Shown here: positions 40,570 to 51,900 of the stretch, piece after piece | Layout: each line of letters opens with the position of its first letter | Position numbering within the stretch: the first letter of the stretch is position 1 | Source: Novakomyces olei | Taxonomy: Eukaryota; Ascomycota; Novakomycetes; Novakomycetales; Novakomycetaceae | Direction: 5' to 3' | NCBI GenBank assembly: GCA_016906335.1 | Contig: JADEYG010000007.1 | Span: 2,310,001 to 2,374,000, forward strand | Length of the DNA stretch: 64,000 nucleotides | Notes under the pieces: generated by a model | What the model was told of the DNA's origin: nothing | Databases searched by the model: none | What the model saw: the letters and a program-made list of their open reading frames with translations, nothing else | Made by a program: the position numbers and the translations under genes

Positions 40570-41796
40570 GGCTTTATTTTTTTATTTTTTATTTTTTTTT
40601 TATTTTTTATTTTTGTTTTATTTTATTTTATTTTATTTTCGTTTATATCAGCTTGATTATATATAGTGGGCTTTTGTCAGTTCTAGCTGGGCAATAAACC
40701 CTGAGCTATAAATTACGACATAGATATCTACGTATTATAAGCTAATATTTATCAGATAAATAGCTCGACACGTGACTGATGGACGCGCTAACGACCCTAT
40801 CCGAGCTCACAATTGTGGGTCACATGTTTTTACTCAGAATTGCATATAGGCTCGTAAGGGTTGAACTGCTCTGTGTTTCCTCGTGTCTGTGTAATCCAAT
40901 TGCGGTTTGTGCTACCGAGTCGTACTCGTAATGTATAGCAGTTTACACGTTATAAGCAAGGCTTCCTGTGCGGATGTAGTACAGTCCAACGCATAGTCCA
41001 ATATGTAAAGTCCAATATGTACAGCGACACTTGCTGCCAAAGATTTACTAAATTTGCATTGGAATAAAGATAGTTTAAAATAGTCAAGTCCAACTTCGAG
41101 CGGTGTGGAATGGACAGTGCCGCGGTACGAAAAGCGGAGTGTAATTACCCCACATAGTACACAAACTTGAACGGTTATTAAAGGCACCGAAAGGTCTGGT
41201 CCTGACTGTCGTACGCCACGGCGAAAATCTAGTTGAGACACGAAAAATTAAACACTGCCTTTACCACTTTCTGGATCTTACGCTATGGCAGTAATAGAAG
41301 GAAGCAATGTTAACGCTACTCATTGGTGTAACGAACGGCCTTAGATGAAGAGGGTCTTAATGTGACGGGTCTCAGTCCTAAAAATTTAAACGCTTGTCCT
41401 GTGCCCTTAAAGGACCATGGGTCAGGACTAGCGGCCATGCTCCATCGGAAACACAAATCTTGCTGCTCGCATCGTGTTTCAGCAACTGTGTTCCAGTAGC
41501 TGGACCAGATCTACATGGACACTTTTTCCATGGAATCATGCAAGCATTCAGATAAACACACGCAATGATAATAGTCTCTGAAAGCTATTTGCCCCTGGCC
41601 TTTTTGCCCAAATGAATACAAAGCGGATGGACCACAGATACGACCTGTTGCGGAGTAAATGCCATAAGTTAGGTTAATAAACACTCGTTGGTACTCAACA
41701 GACAATTTGAAAATGCACAGAAAAATAAAAAATGGTCGTGCTTATTGAAGATAGACTAAAATCTATTCCAATAATGGCAAAGTGCCACTGTTTACA
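40570..41796. other. 1.2-kb intergenic region, no gene recognised
   Basis: Begins with a ttttattttta-rich tract (40570-40640), the promoter side of DPH5. Two minus-strand frames of 109 and 64 codons (40912-41241, 41511-41705) have mildly protein-like composition but no motif, splice partner or start context I could defend. Confidence 0.6.
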
Positions 41797-42602
41797 TTAG
41801 ACAGGGCATTGTGACCACGAGTCTCGCAGTTTGGCACGCAGACTTTGGGCACATTCAACTAACGCCGGTAACGAGTCGGCGTCAATAGTGAGTCGCGAGT
41901 CTGAGCAAGTTGGAGATTCTCGGCCCAAGAGGCGTGCTACCGTCTCTACACAATCCTGAGGAGCATGCTCCGCTTTGGCAAAAAGTAAAAGAGCGCGTAC
42001 GTCGCGTAACAGGGACTCACTCAGCCCAACACTTGCTCCACTGCTTGGCGATTCGCGCGCTACCTGCTCGTTTTGTGGCCTTAATCTTTCCCCCAATACG
42101 CGTTCAAGAACTGATTATTAGTATACGGCCGGGTGAAAATTAACACTGGAAATTAAATGTATTGACAGGCAATGCCTTGACAAGACACTGTCACGAGCTA
42201 AAAGCAGGAGCAGGTAATGCAAAGCACGGGAGAAATATTGTAATAAATTAATACTGAAATAATAATGAAATAATAATGGTACAAAATACCCGCAATTTCA
42301 TCAGCAAATTCTTTAATCAGAGCAATATGACGCCTTAATTCGCGTTGTTCTTTCCTCCCTAGTAACGCCGACGCTACTGAATCACCACGACTGGACGACC
42401 TTCTCCGTAAAAGCCTCAATTGCGTCCCGAAATCATCAACATCTGGCTCTGCCTCCGCCGGCGCTAACTGCAATCCCGTTCCTGACGAAATTGTGCCCAC
42501 CGTATCTGATTCTTCCGCCAGATCTTCCGGCCAATCAATTGTGTCGGCAGCAGGGTTTTCTGTGACAGGCTCTGCCTGGACTGTACTCCTTTCTGTGTCC
42601 AT
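41797..42602 (-). CDS. Unrecognised 208-aa protein
   Basis: Two exons (42602-42290 and 42110-41797) joined over a 179-bp intron with donor gtattt and acceptor actaataatcag; the junction keeps frame and reads FADEIA-VLERVLGERL. The N-terminal half is acidic and disordered (many Glu/Asp/Pro, starting MDTERSTVQAEPV). The middle has RLLRRRSSSRGDS, a likely phosphorylation patch, then a charged helix (RKEQRELRRHIALIKEF) that may be coiled coil. The C-terminal half is helical (LLRDVRALLLFAKAEHAPQ, LPALVECAQSLRAKL). I cannot assign a family. Small helical subunits of kinetochore or trafficking complexes look like this, but nothing specific supports either. Confidence 0.6.
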
Positions 42603-43558
42603 TGCCTCCTGAAGAGTGCCTAATTGTCTGTTTTATCCTGTCATTTGCCGATGTTTCCTCCACACTTGATTTCCCATAAAAGTAATCCTTGATATGTGAT
42701 TGTTTTGTAAAAAAATTTGACCCGAAAATGCCATACAATAAAATATTATCATATTATGATTATTATCGTGATTATTGTCTATGATTATTTGATTATCGTA
42801 CTACGAACAGCAGTCTAGAATCTTGCGTTGTTTATCCGCACTATATTACTTGCTAAGAATATCGTTTCTCGAACTTCTTTATCTATGGCTCGAAGGTCAT
42901 TCATTGGTTTTCAGACAAGAAAATTTTTATCGGCGCACTGATAAACAGATAAACCAAGAGATAAACAAAATTAAAGCTTTTATGATACGATGAAAAATTT
43001 ATAGAGGTGTGAAAGAAAAGATCTAAAAATTAAAAAATGAGTGAATAAATAGATAAAGAATAATAAACAAATGAATAAATGAATAAAAATCGAATAAATA
43101 AACAATTTTCGAGTGCTCGACAGCGGTACGGACCGCGAAGTTTTTGTGTACAGAAGGCTGCACTGCTCAATTATACTCTATTAACAATTACAATACGAGT
43201 TTGCTTATAAATAATGGTCTTTAGGCAAGGTCAGGTGTCAATCGCGAGTATTGATATACCGAGTCGAGTATTCTCCTATTATACCAAACTACAAAGAGTC
43301 ACACAACAAACGTAAATATATAAATGAATAAATCACTTTTTCGATACGATCGCATAAACCAAAGCACCGCTCGATAATTTACAAAACTTCATACATACAG
43401 TTATGAACAGTGAACAAGACAAGCCGGGAGAGAACAATCCGGCCGGGAAAACATAAACAAACCACGTCAGCCCCGAGAGCCGAAAGAAAAAAAAAGATAT
43501 AAACAGTGAAGGCAAAAGCAATTATAAAACCCAGGCAGCCGCGTCAACCCCTCCACAA
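42603..43558. other. Intergenic, AT-rich
   Basis: Upstream of the 208-aa gene and downstream of the ammonium transporter. Contains aataaatgaataaa-type simple sequence (43030-43110). No gene seen. Confidence 0.65.
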
Positions 43559-45001
43559 TTATGGCTGCGCTTCTTTACGCTTTTGCTCGTGAAGCTCATC
43601 ACTGCTATTCTCCGATCCGTGCGGGATAACACCCTCAGCGGGAGCAGCATCCTCTGCTGGCGCATCGCAATCACGAGCGGCCAGCACGAAATCGTAGGCA
43701 AATTCACCAATCTCTGCATCATCGATACCCTTGAGCTCGTCCTCCTCAGAGGCGCGCAGGGACAGGCCCGGGATCAGGTTCATAATAAAGAGAATAATAC
43801 AGGTAAAGACAAAAGTCCAGATAAATCCGGCGCACAAGTCAGCCAATTGCCAGCCCAATTGCACGTAGTGGTGGGTGAGCCATCCGCCAGTGCCGAGATC
43901 CTCACCGACGGCACCGCTCAGTCCCTGGATGTAGCTGGCGGAGAAAAGGGCGGTAAGAATATCGCCCACCATCCCACCTACACCATGCTCGGCAAAGATA
44001 TCGAGAGCATCGTCCACGCCGATGAGGTACTTTATCTTTGTTGCGTAATTGCACGCAGCTCCGCCAACGACGCCAATAACAATGGCCGACCATGGAGGAA
44101 CGTAACCAGAGGCAGGAGTGATGGCAACCAGACCAGCGACAATGCCAGAGCAGAGGCCGACAGTCGACCATTTACGCTCCAGCCTATAGTCCAGAAGACA
44201 CCATGTAAGCCCACCAGCACAGGCGGCAATATTGGTAACGACACAGGCCATTACGGCATTGAGATTTGCAGCAGCGGCAGAGCCGCCATTGAACCCAAAC
44301 CAACCAAAATACAGGAAAATTGTGCCCAGAACAACGTGTGCCACATTGTGAGGGCGGTAATTGAGCTCGTGAGTGCCATGGCCCCGGCGCTTGCCGAGCA
44401 TGAGCGAGTAAGCGAGGGCAGCAGTGCCGGAAGAGATATGCACGGGAGTGCCTCCGGCATAGTCGAGGGCGCGTCCATTCAGCCATCCGTTTGTGGACCA
44501 GGTCCAATGCGCCAGAGGATCGTACACGACGGTGCTCCATACAAAGACAAACACGATACAGGGCAGCATACGGCCTCGTTCAGCAGCGGCGCCGATAGCG
44601 AGAGCGGCCGTGATTGTGGCAAACATGTTTTGGTAGACGGCAAAGAGCAGATCTGGGACAGCGCCGTTCGGGTAAGCGAGCGTCTCTCGGAAGGCAGCGT
44701 TGGCCAGAGTGCCCAAAATGGGCCCACCGTTCTTTGAAAAGATGAGAGAGTAACCCCAAATGAAAAACTGCAGGGAAACGACACAGTGGCTCATTAGCGC
44801 GAGCCATATGAGCGAAAGAGCGCTCTTGCGGCGAGCAAGGCCCGAGTAAAAGAAGCCGACTCCTGCAGTCGTCATAATAAAGACGAGAGCCGTGGAAGTT
44901 AGGATCCAGGCGAGATCGCCGTGGTCGAAAAACACGTTCAGATCCTCTGTGCGAGAATTGCCGCCATTGGGGAGTACCGGTGTCGGCGTTGATGACGACA
45001 T
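43559..45001 (-). CDS. Ammonium transporter (MEP/AMT family)
   Basis: Eleven-TM ammonium permease of the plasma membrane, 480 aa, single exon. Signatures: FFYSGLARRKSALSL (TM2 region), WGYSLIFS, FATITAALAIGAAAERGRM, VYDPLAHWTWSTNGWL (first Trp/His area), DYAGGTPVHISSGTAALAYS (the AMT signature with the first pore His), VVLGTIFLYFGWFGFNGGSA, GYVPPWSAIVIGVVGG, and DIFAEHGVGGMVGDI (second pore His). The cytoplasmic tail begins ELKGIDDAEIGEFAYDF, the conserved stretch that controls gating in Mep2/AmtB-type trimers. The start MSSSTPTPV puts the N-terminus outside before TM1. Upstream GATA-type sites suggest nitrogen control. The opposite strand has a long open frame here (43583-44737) that is only a shadow. 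Confidence 0.95.
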   Translation of the reverse strand: MSSSTPTPVLPNGGNSRTEDLNVFFDHGDLAWILTSTALVFIMTTAGVGFFYSGLARRKSALSLIWLALMSHCVVSLQFFIWGYSLIFSKNGGPILGTLANAAFRETLAYPNGAVPDLLFAVYQNMFATITAALAIGAAAERGRMLPCIVFVFVWSTVVYDPLAHWTWSTNGWLNGRALDYAGGTPVHISSGTAALAYSLMLGKRRGHGTHELNYRPHNVAHVVLGTIFLYFGWFGFNGGSAAAANLNAVMACVVTNIAACAGGLTWCLLDYRLERKWSTVGLCSGIVAGLVAITPASGYVPPWSAIVIGVVGGAACNYATKIKYLIGVDDALDIFAEHGVGGMVGDILTALFSASYIQGLSGAVGEDLGTGGWLTHHYVQLGWQLADLCAGFIWTFVFTCIILFIMNLIPGLSLRASEEDELKGIDDAEIGEFAYDFVLAARDCDAPAEDAAPAEGVIPHGSENSSDELHEQKRKEAQP

Positions 45002-45311
45002 TGCGAGAGGAGAAAGGAGAGAGGAGAGAGGATAGAGCGCTGATTAGGCACTGGAGAAAGGATTAGGCACAGAAAGAAAAACTGAAAGAAAGGATTAGTG
45101 GCTCTGAAAGGGGTCACTAATGTGTCACTAACAGGTCACTAATGGGTCACTATGTAACACGACGAGACTCTGTCGAGGGCAGACCGTCGAGGGCAGAACG
45201 CACGCAAAACGCGCTTTTTTTTGAGTGAGCCAAAGTGGTGTCGCATATGGCGACTGCAACCGTATTTATATAGGTGTGCCGCAAATCTTATTGTCTATCA
45301 GTGGAAACGAC

Positions 45312-45374
45312 GATAGATCGATGATGGATAGATAGGTAATGATTGCTAATGTGCTTTGAATAAAAAGATTATCA
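45312..45374. promoter_or_regulatory. Candidate GATA-factor sites upstream of ammonium transporter
   Basis: Three GATA cores in 23 bp (45312, 45327, 45331; one fits WGATAR) and a TTATCA (TGATAA on the minus strand) at 45369, 310-370 bp upstream of the ammonium transporter start. Fungal ammonium permeases are classic targets of GATA factors under nitrogen limitation. The match is short, so chance is possible. Confidence 0.35.
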
Positions 45375-46600
45375 TTTCGTACCGCGAATACGGCTGTATC
45401 ACGTGTGCAAACAGCACGTCACTCAGTAATCGTGCAGCGACAATAATAATCTTGCCGCGACGGTGGTAACGCGATTCTTCCGGCCAAAATTTTCGTAAGC
45501 TACAAGTAATGCAAAGAAGTCCCTGCCAAGGGTCCGAGGGTCCACTATCGCTCTCAAAATAATCATGTGGAGATTGGATTGATACGTAATGTATGCCATT
45601 ATACTGTCATTCTAATCTGAGCCAAATATTTGGTTTTTCTGGGCAGTCTTTGCCACACTCTTGGGTGAGCTACCGGCGTGATGGGCAATGGCCCGCGTCT
45701 ACTGCCACTTTCCTGATTGTCCGAGTTTTTTAACCAGTCAACTGCTTGCTTGCTTGCTTGTTTGCTTGCGTGCGCAACCTTTCCCGCATTCAGCTTACCT
45801 GTCAACCCACAATACTATGCATATTACTTAATAATACGCCGAAATTTTAATCTAGCCTTGGCCAATCAACGTGCTTGCCGGTCTTTTCCGGAGAGCGAAC
45901 GGCGACCGGTTCCGTAATCAATTAACCCTTTTCGGCGAATATGATTTGCATTGTTATTAATCAGCTCTGATTTGTTTACAACTTGCGACCTCACCCGATC
46001 CTCGAGTCGTCTTATTTTCAAGTGGTGCTAGACTTGTCGTCATGCTGCGATAACAAATATTACCCTACTTGGCCTCGCCGTATCTATGCTGTTGCCAAAC
46101 ACGGGCAGAATGCATTTTTTTTATCTTTGACTGCAAAACAGTATCTCCGTTGAAAACATGTAATGATTACTAAATTTGTGTAAACAGGCCGCTGCTGCCT
46201 TGTTGTATTGCCCTTTATAATGGGAGTTTCGCACTAGTAGAGGCGTGTTTATTCATTGGAGTCGTGCACTAGAGGTATTACTGAGGGATCGCTATGCAGC
46301 TTGTACCCAATGAAATCTATACAGTCTGTGTTAAAGAAATGCCTATGGATCTGACGCATGACTAATTGACAGCGGAGGGTTAAAGTTCGTTTGTTCCAAG
46401 CGATTACTTTAAAAGCTCGCTACTGCGTTCTCTTGGCATAAATACAATGCTATAATAATAGCGATATAAAATGTTACATACATGATAGCGATAGCAGCCC
46501 TGTTTGGGATGTCTGCAGTATAATTGATTACTTTGAATAAAATATTAAAATAAATTCGATTACTTGGAATAAAATACGTAAATAAATATTTGATCTTAAA

Positions 46601-46660
46601 CTAGTGCGCTCGTATACGTATGCATAACTAGTGTGCTCGTATACGTTATACGTATACGTC
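46601..46660. repeat. Direct repeat of palindromic tactagtg-cgtatacg units
   Basis: Two copies of actagtgygctcgtatacgt (about 46600-46619 and 46628-46647) followed by tatacgtatacg. The gtatac/tacgta cores are palindromes. Confidence 0.75.
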
Positions 46661-47214
46661 AACTTGTGACTAGAGCGCGTCACAGAATGACCCAATTTTT
46701 TATTACGACGGCCAATCGCTGCCGGCAGCACACAAATTAGAATGTAAAGCCATGCTGAATATTGTATAACTATAAAAGCTGCGATTGGCAAAAAGACTTT
46801 TGGATGGGTCTTTTGCAGTGATATTCATTGGATCGTCTATTTCACAATGTACGGGAACATAACTTAAATCGGGCAAGTAATCATGCCAAATAACCGTTCA
46901 AACCTCGACTGTGCTAAACATCGGCATTGCATGGACGGTCAGGCGTATATAAAGTATTAGGGATCGCTGTGAATAACAAACCTGTTCTCTTTTTCTATAG
47001 AGTCTTAAAAGATGAGCCTATTAACCGTAAAACAAGCAATTCAAAGCTCGCTAAAGTGCGCCATATAAGCATTGCACTAGATGCCTTTCAACTCTGGGCG
47101 CCTGCTCACGGTACCTACAACCTGTAGAGAACTGGGTACAAACCATGCTTAAATAGTGTCTCATTGAATTCATTGGGAAATAGATAATAGTCCTAGCATT
47201 CACGTTATGCGGGT

Positions 47215-48474
47215 CTATTTAACGCGAAAATTACGGCCACTCGCAGTCTTGCGCTCCACTGCTGCAGCTTCCATAACGGTACTTCCGCTGTTTTCAGGTT
47301 TGGCACGATTGAGGACCTTGAGAAACTCGGTCACACGTGCCCGCATGCGCTGATGCATGTACGCCTTGCTCGCTTTAATATGATAGTGCAAAGTATTACG
47401 GAAAACCTCAATCAACGAGATACATTCTTCCCTCCGAGTACGCTCAAAGTGTCGAGGGAAAAGGGTAAACGTGACATAGCCCACATCGTCATTGTTCTTT
47501 TGAAGCTTGCTCTCCACTGATCGCAATTCAAGCGGAGGATCCCGGTACGAGTACCTCACTTGCGGAGCGTTCTGAATCGCCGGCCGCCGCCTGGCATCAA
47601 CAAACTCTTGAAGAAAGACTTTGCCAAAGATTCTATCTGTTTCCTCTCTAAATATGGTGGAAAAGATGACGGTTACACGATCTGCTGCCGGAATGACATA
47701 GATAGCCTCCTCTTCCCGATAATTTATAGACATCATTTCCTGTTCCCGAGGCAGTTCGTCCGGTTGAGCTGTTTCTGCAGAGAGACTGGACTGTATATCG
47801 AATGCCCGCTCGAACGGAGCCGCAAGTGCGTTGCGTTTCATCAACGCCAGCTTTAATAAGAATGACTCTAATTGTTCTAGCCAGTTAGATTATACTCAAA
47901 TAAGAAATAAACTCGATAAAAATGCAGCATATTCCACTCGAGACCAGAAAGCCAAAGGCGCGAGTCTCTTGTTTTATCTTTAAAAAGCATATCCAGACAC
48001 CATTCCCAGAGCAATTCTTCATAGCCAAAGACATATATGATCTCATCACTCCGGTTCTCTACTTTGCCTTCTTCTGCACATCTCCTTGTTTCCGATTTTC
48101 TTCTTTTTTATAGCTTACCCGGATCCGTTGGCAGTTTCTCCACGTCAACCAAAACAGAAAAATTATAGCCCTGCTCTGGCTCTACAATGATATCGCCATA
48201 CTCGCGTTTCAAGAGATCGCGAGCACCGTACCGAACCAAATCACCAAAGCAGCGCATTGACATGCTCAACATAATTTGAGTCTTGGACTCAGGCGTCGAT
48301 ATATGGAAAGTGACGCCATCGAAATCCGACACGATCTGGTCCAGTGCACCAGAGCTCACACTAAAAGAACGGATCAGTGTTTTTACTCAAAAAAAAGGGA
48401 AAATAAACGAACCCTTGAATACGATCGCGGAGCAGCGAAAGCACAAGCACATTGTGATAGTCGAGGTTCAGCAT
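47215..48474 (-). CDS. ARC35: Arp2/3 complex subunit 2 (p34)
   Basis: Core structural subunit (ARPC2/Arc35) of the actin-nucleating Arp2/3 complex, working in the same endocytic patches as the AIM3/BBC1-like protein. Three exons: 48474-48413, 48360-48119, 47876-47215; 321 aa. Exon 1 codes MLNLDYHNVLVLSLLRDRIQG. Exon 2 has VSDFDGVTFHISTPESKTQ, MLSMSMRCFGDLVRYGA, LLKREYGDIIVEPEQGYNFS and DVEKLPTDP. Exon 3 has LMKRNALAAPFERAFD, DRVTVIFSTIFREETD, GKVFLQEFVDARR, PQVRYSYRDPPLEL, GYVTFTLFPRHFERT, HYHIKASKAYMHQRMRAR and FLKVLNRAKPE. Intron 1 (52 bp) has the weak donor gttcgt. Intron 2 (242 bp) ends taatctaactggctag. Match to the family is continuous. Confidence 0.95.
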
Positions 48475-48980
48475 TGCCGTTGATAATGTGAAAAAGCCTC
48501 ACCGCCGCTATCGTGTTTGGACTGCAATACCCAAAAGACAGTGGTTGATTGCCCCGTTTTGTTTACGCTTAAGCTTACTTGTGCGTAGTACGAGACGGCT
48601 TGTACTGTGGGACAGTATTACTTGTATAAGTACAATCTGATAAACTCACGGGGCCCGTGTATGTACGTGAAATAAATGGCAATTAAAGTGGATTGATTAC
48701 TCTAGCGGCGCAAGTCTACGATTATGATTATTGCCAATGGCTTTATTTGAGGCATGAGCGCGCGGGGAGCAGTGACCACGAAAAGGATCATAAATCAAAA
48801 TCACTATCAATTAAATCAAGCACCAAACGATTAGCAAAACCTTGAATGTACTTAAAGGGCAACTATATCTGCACTATCCGTCGAGAATCGGCCCACGATC
48901 TAGTCCTGTCTACAAATTAATAAACAAAACCACGGTACCGAGTTCTTCATAGTCCATTAGAGCGACATGAATTTAGCCAC
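48475..48980. other. Intergenic between ARPC2 start and SMC4 end
   Basis: About 500 bp; promoter of ARPC2 and 3' flank of SMC4. Nothing recognised. Confidence 0.6.
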
Positions 48981-51900
48981 TCAATGCGCAGCCAGTGCTT
49001 CCGTATTATTGATCGCAATACTTTTTGTCTAATTCGTCAGTAAACAAAGGAAACCCAAATAAATAAGAAACCCAAATAAATAAGAAACAAAAATAAATAA
49101 AAAAACAAAGCTTTTGAATCTAAATGTAAAACCCTACCTGATTATTGGTCTTGTAAATACCGATAAGCCGAGCGGCCAATTCAAACATATTATTGCGCAG
49201 AGAAATAACGACAAACTGCGCGTTCTTTGTCCGCTCCTTGATATAATTAGCGACGATGGACACGTTGCGAAAGTCCAATGCCGCGTCAATTTCGTCCATA
49301 ACATAGAGCGGGGTCGGCTTATAATGGTGCAGGGCAAATACAAGCGCCAAAGAGCTCAGAGTCTTTTCTCCACCCGACAAATTAGAAATGTTTTTCCATG
49401 ATTTCTTTGGAGGCATAACGCTAAACAGCACTCCCTCAGAAAACGGATCGAGACTATCTACCAGCTCAAGCTCAGCATTCCCGCCCAGAGTAATCATCTG
49501 GTACATTTCCTTTAGAACTGCAGAAATTGCATGAAAACCCTGCATGAACTCGTCCAATCGCCGACGGGAAAGATCTGTATGATTCGCCTTTGCCGAGTCG
49601 CGTCTCTGTGTCGCCTCGCCGAGATCGTGAGCCCGCGAATCGTACTCTTGACTTCTGCGAGCGTACTCTTCCAGCACGTCCAAATCTACTTTAGCATCGT
49701 GCAACTCTGCTTCGATTTCTCCGATTTCTTTTTTCAATATATCGCCGTCCATTGCACTTAATTCGTCGGCACTGTACTCTGTCAAAATCGTCTCTGCCTC
49801 GTCGACCGGTTTGCCAGCAACAAGTGTAGATTTGTCTGCTTCATCCACCTGCATACCATCATCATCGTCATCATCATCGTCATCGTTTACCGGCTCTTTA
49901 CCCGGCGCTGAACCAAAATTTAGCTGGTTCAGTTTCAGGCCCATTAGAGCTTCCTTGTAGTGCTGTTTCCGCTTGGTGTTTTCTGCTAGTGCCTTTTCAT
50001 TCTCCTCTAGTCGGGCCCGCAACTCTATTTCCTTTGCCCTCTGTTCGTTTCTCTGCTCGACGATTGCATCAATCTCCTGTTGCAGGCTCTCAAGCTGAGC
50101 AAGAGCCTCGTCCATTGCTTCCTCCAGTGTCCTTGCCGCTGCTTCATGCTCAGAGTGGGCGGATTCAAGGCTCTGCATCTCTTCATCAAGGCCGACAAGC
50201 TGCTCTTCCACTGCATCAAGGTCCCGTGACAAGTCGGCAATAGCCGCAGTATGCTTTTCCCCTTCTTTGCGGGTCCTCAGACTGTTCATTTCCGTGGCTT
50301 TTTGCTGTTGCTGCAATGTATCCAGCTGCTCTTGCAGTCCGTCTACTTTAGCCTTTTGACTACGCAGCCGAACTCCCCCCATCTCCATTATCCGCTCCTG
50401 CAATTGAGCAATTTCCTGCTCCAACGTACTGGTCTCACTACGGATCCTTTCAATTTCGCTATTGCTCTCTCCAATCCGTTCACGCAGAGCCTCAGCTTTA
50501 GCCGCCTCAGCAGCTGCCTCAGCAGCTGCTCCGGCAGATTTTACAAGGCCCTGCTCTTGTAAAATCCGTGCCCGTTCTGCCTCAGCGTCCTCCAATCTCG
50601 TAGCATGAGCAGTCTCGTCCAGGGCCGCCTTGTGCACTGCCAACTCCAATAGGGGCACTTGTTCTCGACTGGTTTCAACAACAGCTTCGGCCTGAACTAC
50701 TGCCTCTTCTGCTGCTTTTAATCCTGCCTGCGCCTGCGAGTACTCGGCCTCTAGCGCTTCACTTGAAGCCTGCTTGGTTTTACTGTTTGTTTTATTATTT
50801 GCTTTACTGCTATTGGCCATGCCACCTCGGCTTACACGGCTGCCTCCACCACTCATTGTCCCCGAACGATCAATCACCTGGCCCGTAAGCGTAACTACTC
50901 TCCAGCGCTGACCAGAGTACGCAACCTGATTGGCCTGTTCCAACGTATCTGCCACCAGAGTATTCTGCAAAACACTGAAAAAAGCCGGAGCGTAAATGGC
51001 TTCAGCAGGGCGGACAAGGTCAAACAGCCTTGCAACAGCATTGGGCACTCCTGCCGGCTTTTGCAGGTCACGTACAGGCAGCTTGTCAAGGACAATAAAG
51101 ACTGCTCTGCCCAAGTTGTTGCGCCTTAAGTACTCTATGCACGCTTGAGCAGTGGCCACTGTATCCACCACCATATTATCCAGAGCCGGACACGCTGTAG
51201 TAATGGCCACATCGTATGCCTCAGCTATACTGCCCAAGTCTCCGAGGCGGCCATAGAGGCCGTGGACCCGTCCAGACTCTCTCAGCCTGTAAAGAGCCGC
51301 TGTTACACTGTTCATGGACTGGCTGGCTGCCGCTGCTGCTCGAGACTCGTCCAGTCTCTGCTTGGCGGCACTAAAAGCCTCCGACTGCTGTATTAGACTC
51401 TGCTTTGCTATTGCTAATTGCTTTTCTGCTGACCCAAAGACTGACTGGGCCTGCTGCAATTGCTCTTGCACTTGCTTGACTTGAGCAGATTTAGAAGCTA
51501 ATGCTTCAGCCGCCTCTGTGACTCTTGCCTCAGCTGCCTCCTGCTCCCGAGTACGGAGGCTGGCCTTCTCTGCCAGCAATTCGAGCTCTGCTTGGGCCAA
51601 TTGTACCCGGTTCTCTGCTGCATTTATCTGTGCAGTAAAAGGCTGCAAAGCTCTCTGCCTCTCTTCGATCCCGGCTGAAAGATCAAGGGTTTTAGAGCCT
51701 AATTGCTCCCGTATACCGGCCAACACTTGACGTTCCTGCTCAATACGCTGGCGCAGCTCTTCCATGGCCACTGAGCGTTTGGCCATTTCTTGCCCATAAT
51801 TTTCACACCATGATTCTGCCTCGGAGACAGCTCTCTCCTCTGCCTGACGCGCACGCGATGTCTTTTTATGCTTGCCTACTAAATGACGCTGTGTCTCTTT

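Larger units (their letters stand above)
45002..47214. other. 2.2-kb intergenic region, no gene recognised
   Basis: The longest gap without a tandem array. It should hold the ammonium transporter promoter and the 3' flank of ARPC2. Seen: GATA sites, a short ttgc run (45747-45770) and a palindromic direct repeat (46601-46660). No frame over 90 codons looks like a protein. Confidence 0.6.

Noticed and set aside
40912-41705. Minus-strand ORFs of 109 and 64 codons
   Set aside because: No motif, no shared splicing, AT-rich context; left as unannotated sequence.
43583-44737. 384-codon plus-strand ORF
   Set aside because: Exactly antisense to the ammonium transporter; no family features and explained by codon bias of the real gene.
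45002-47214. Transposon remnant in the 2.2-kb gap
   Set aside because: No terminal inverted repeats, target duplications or transposase-like frame seen.
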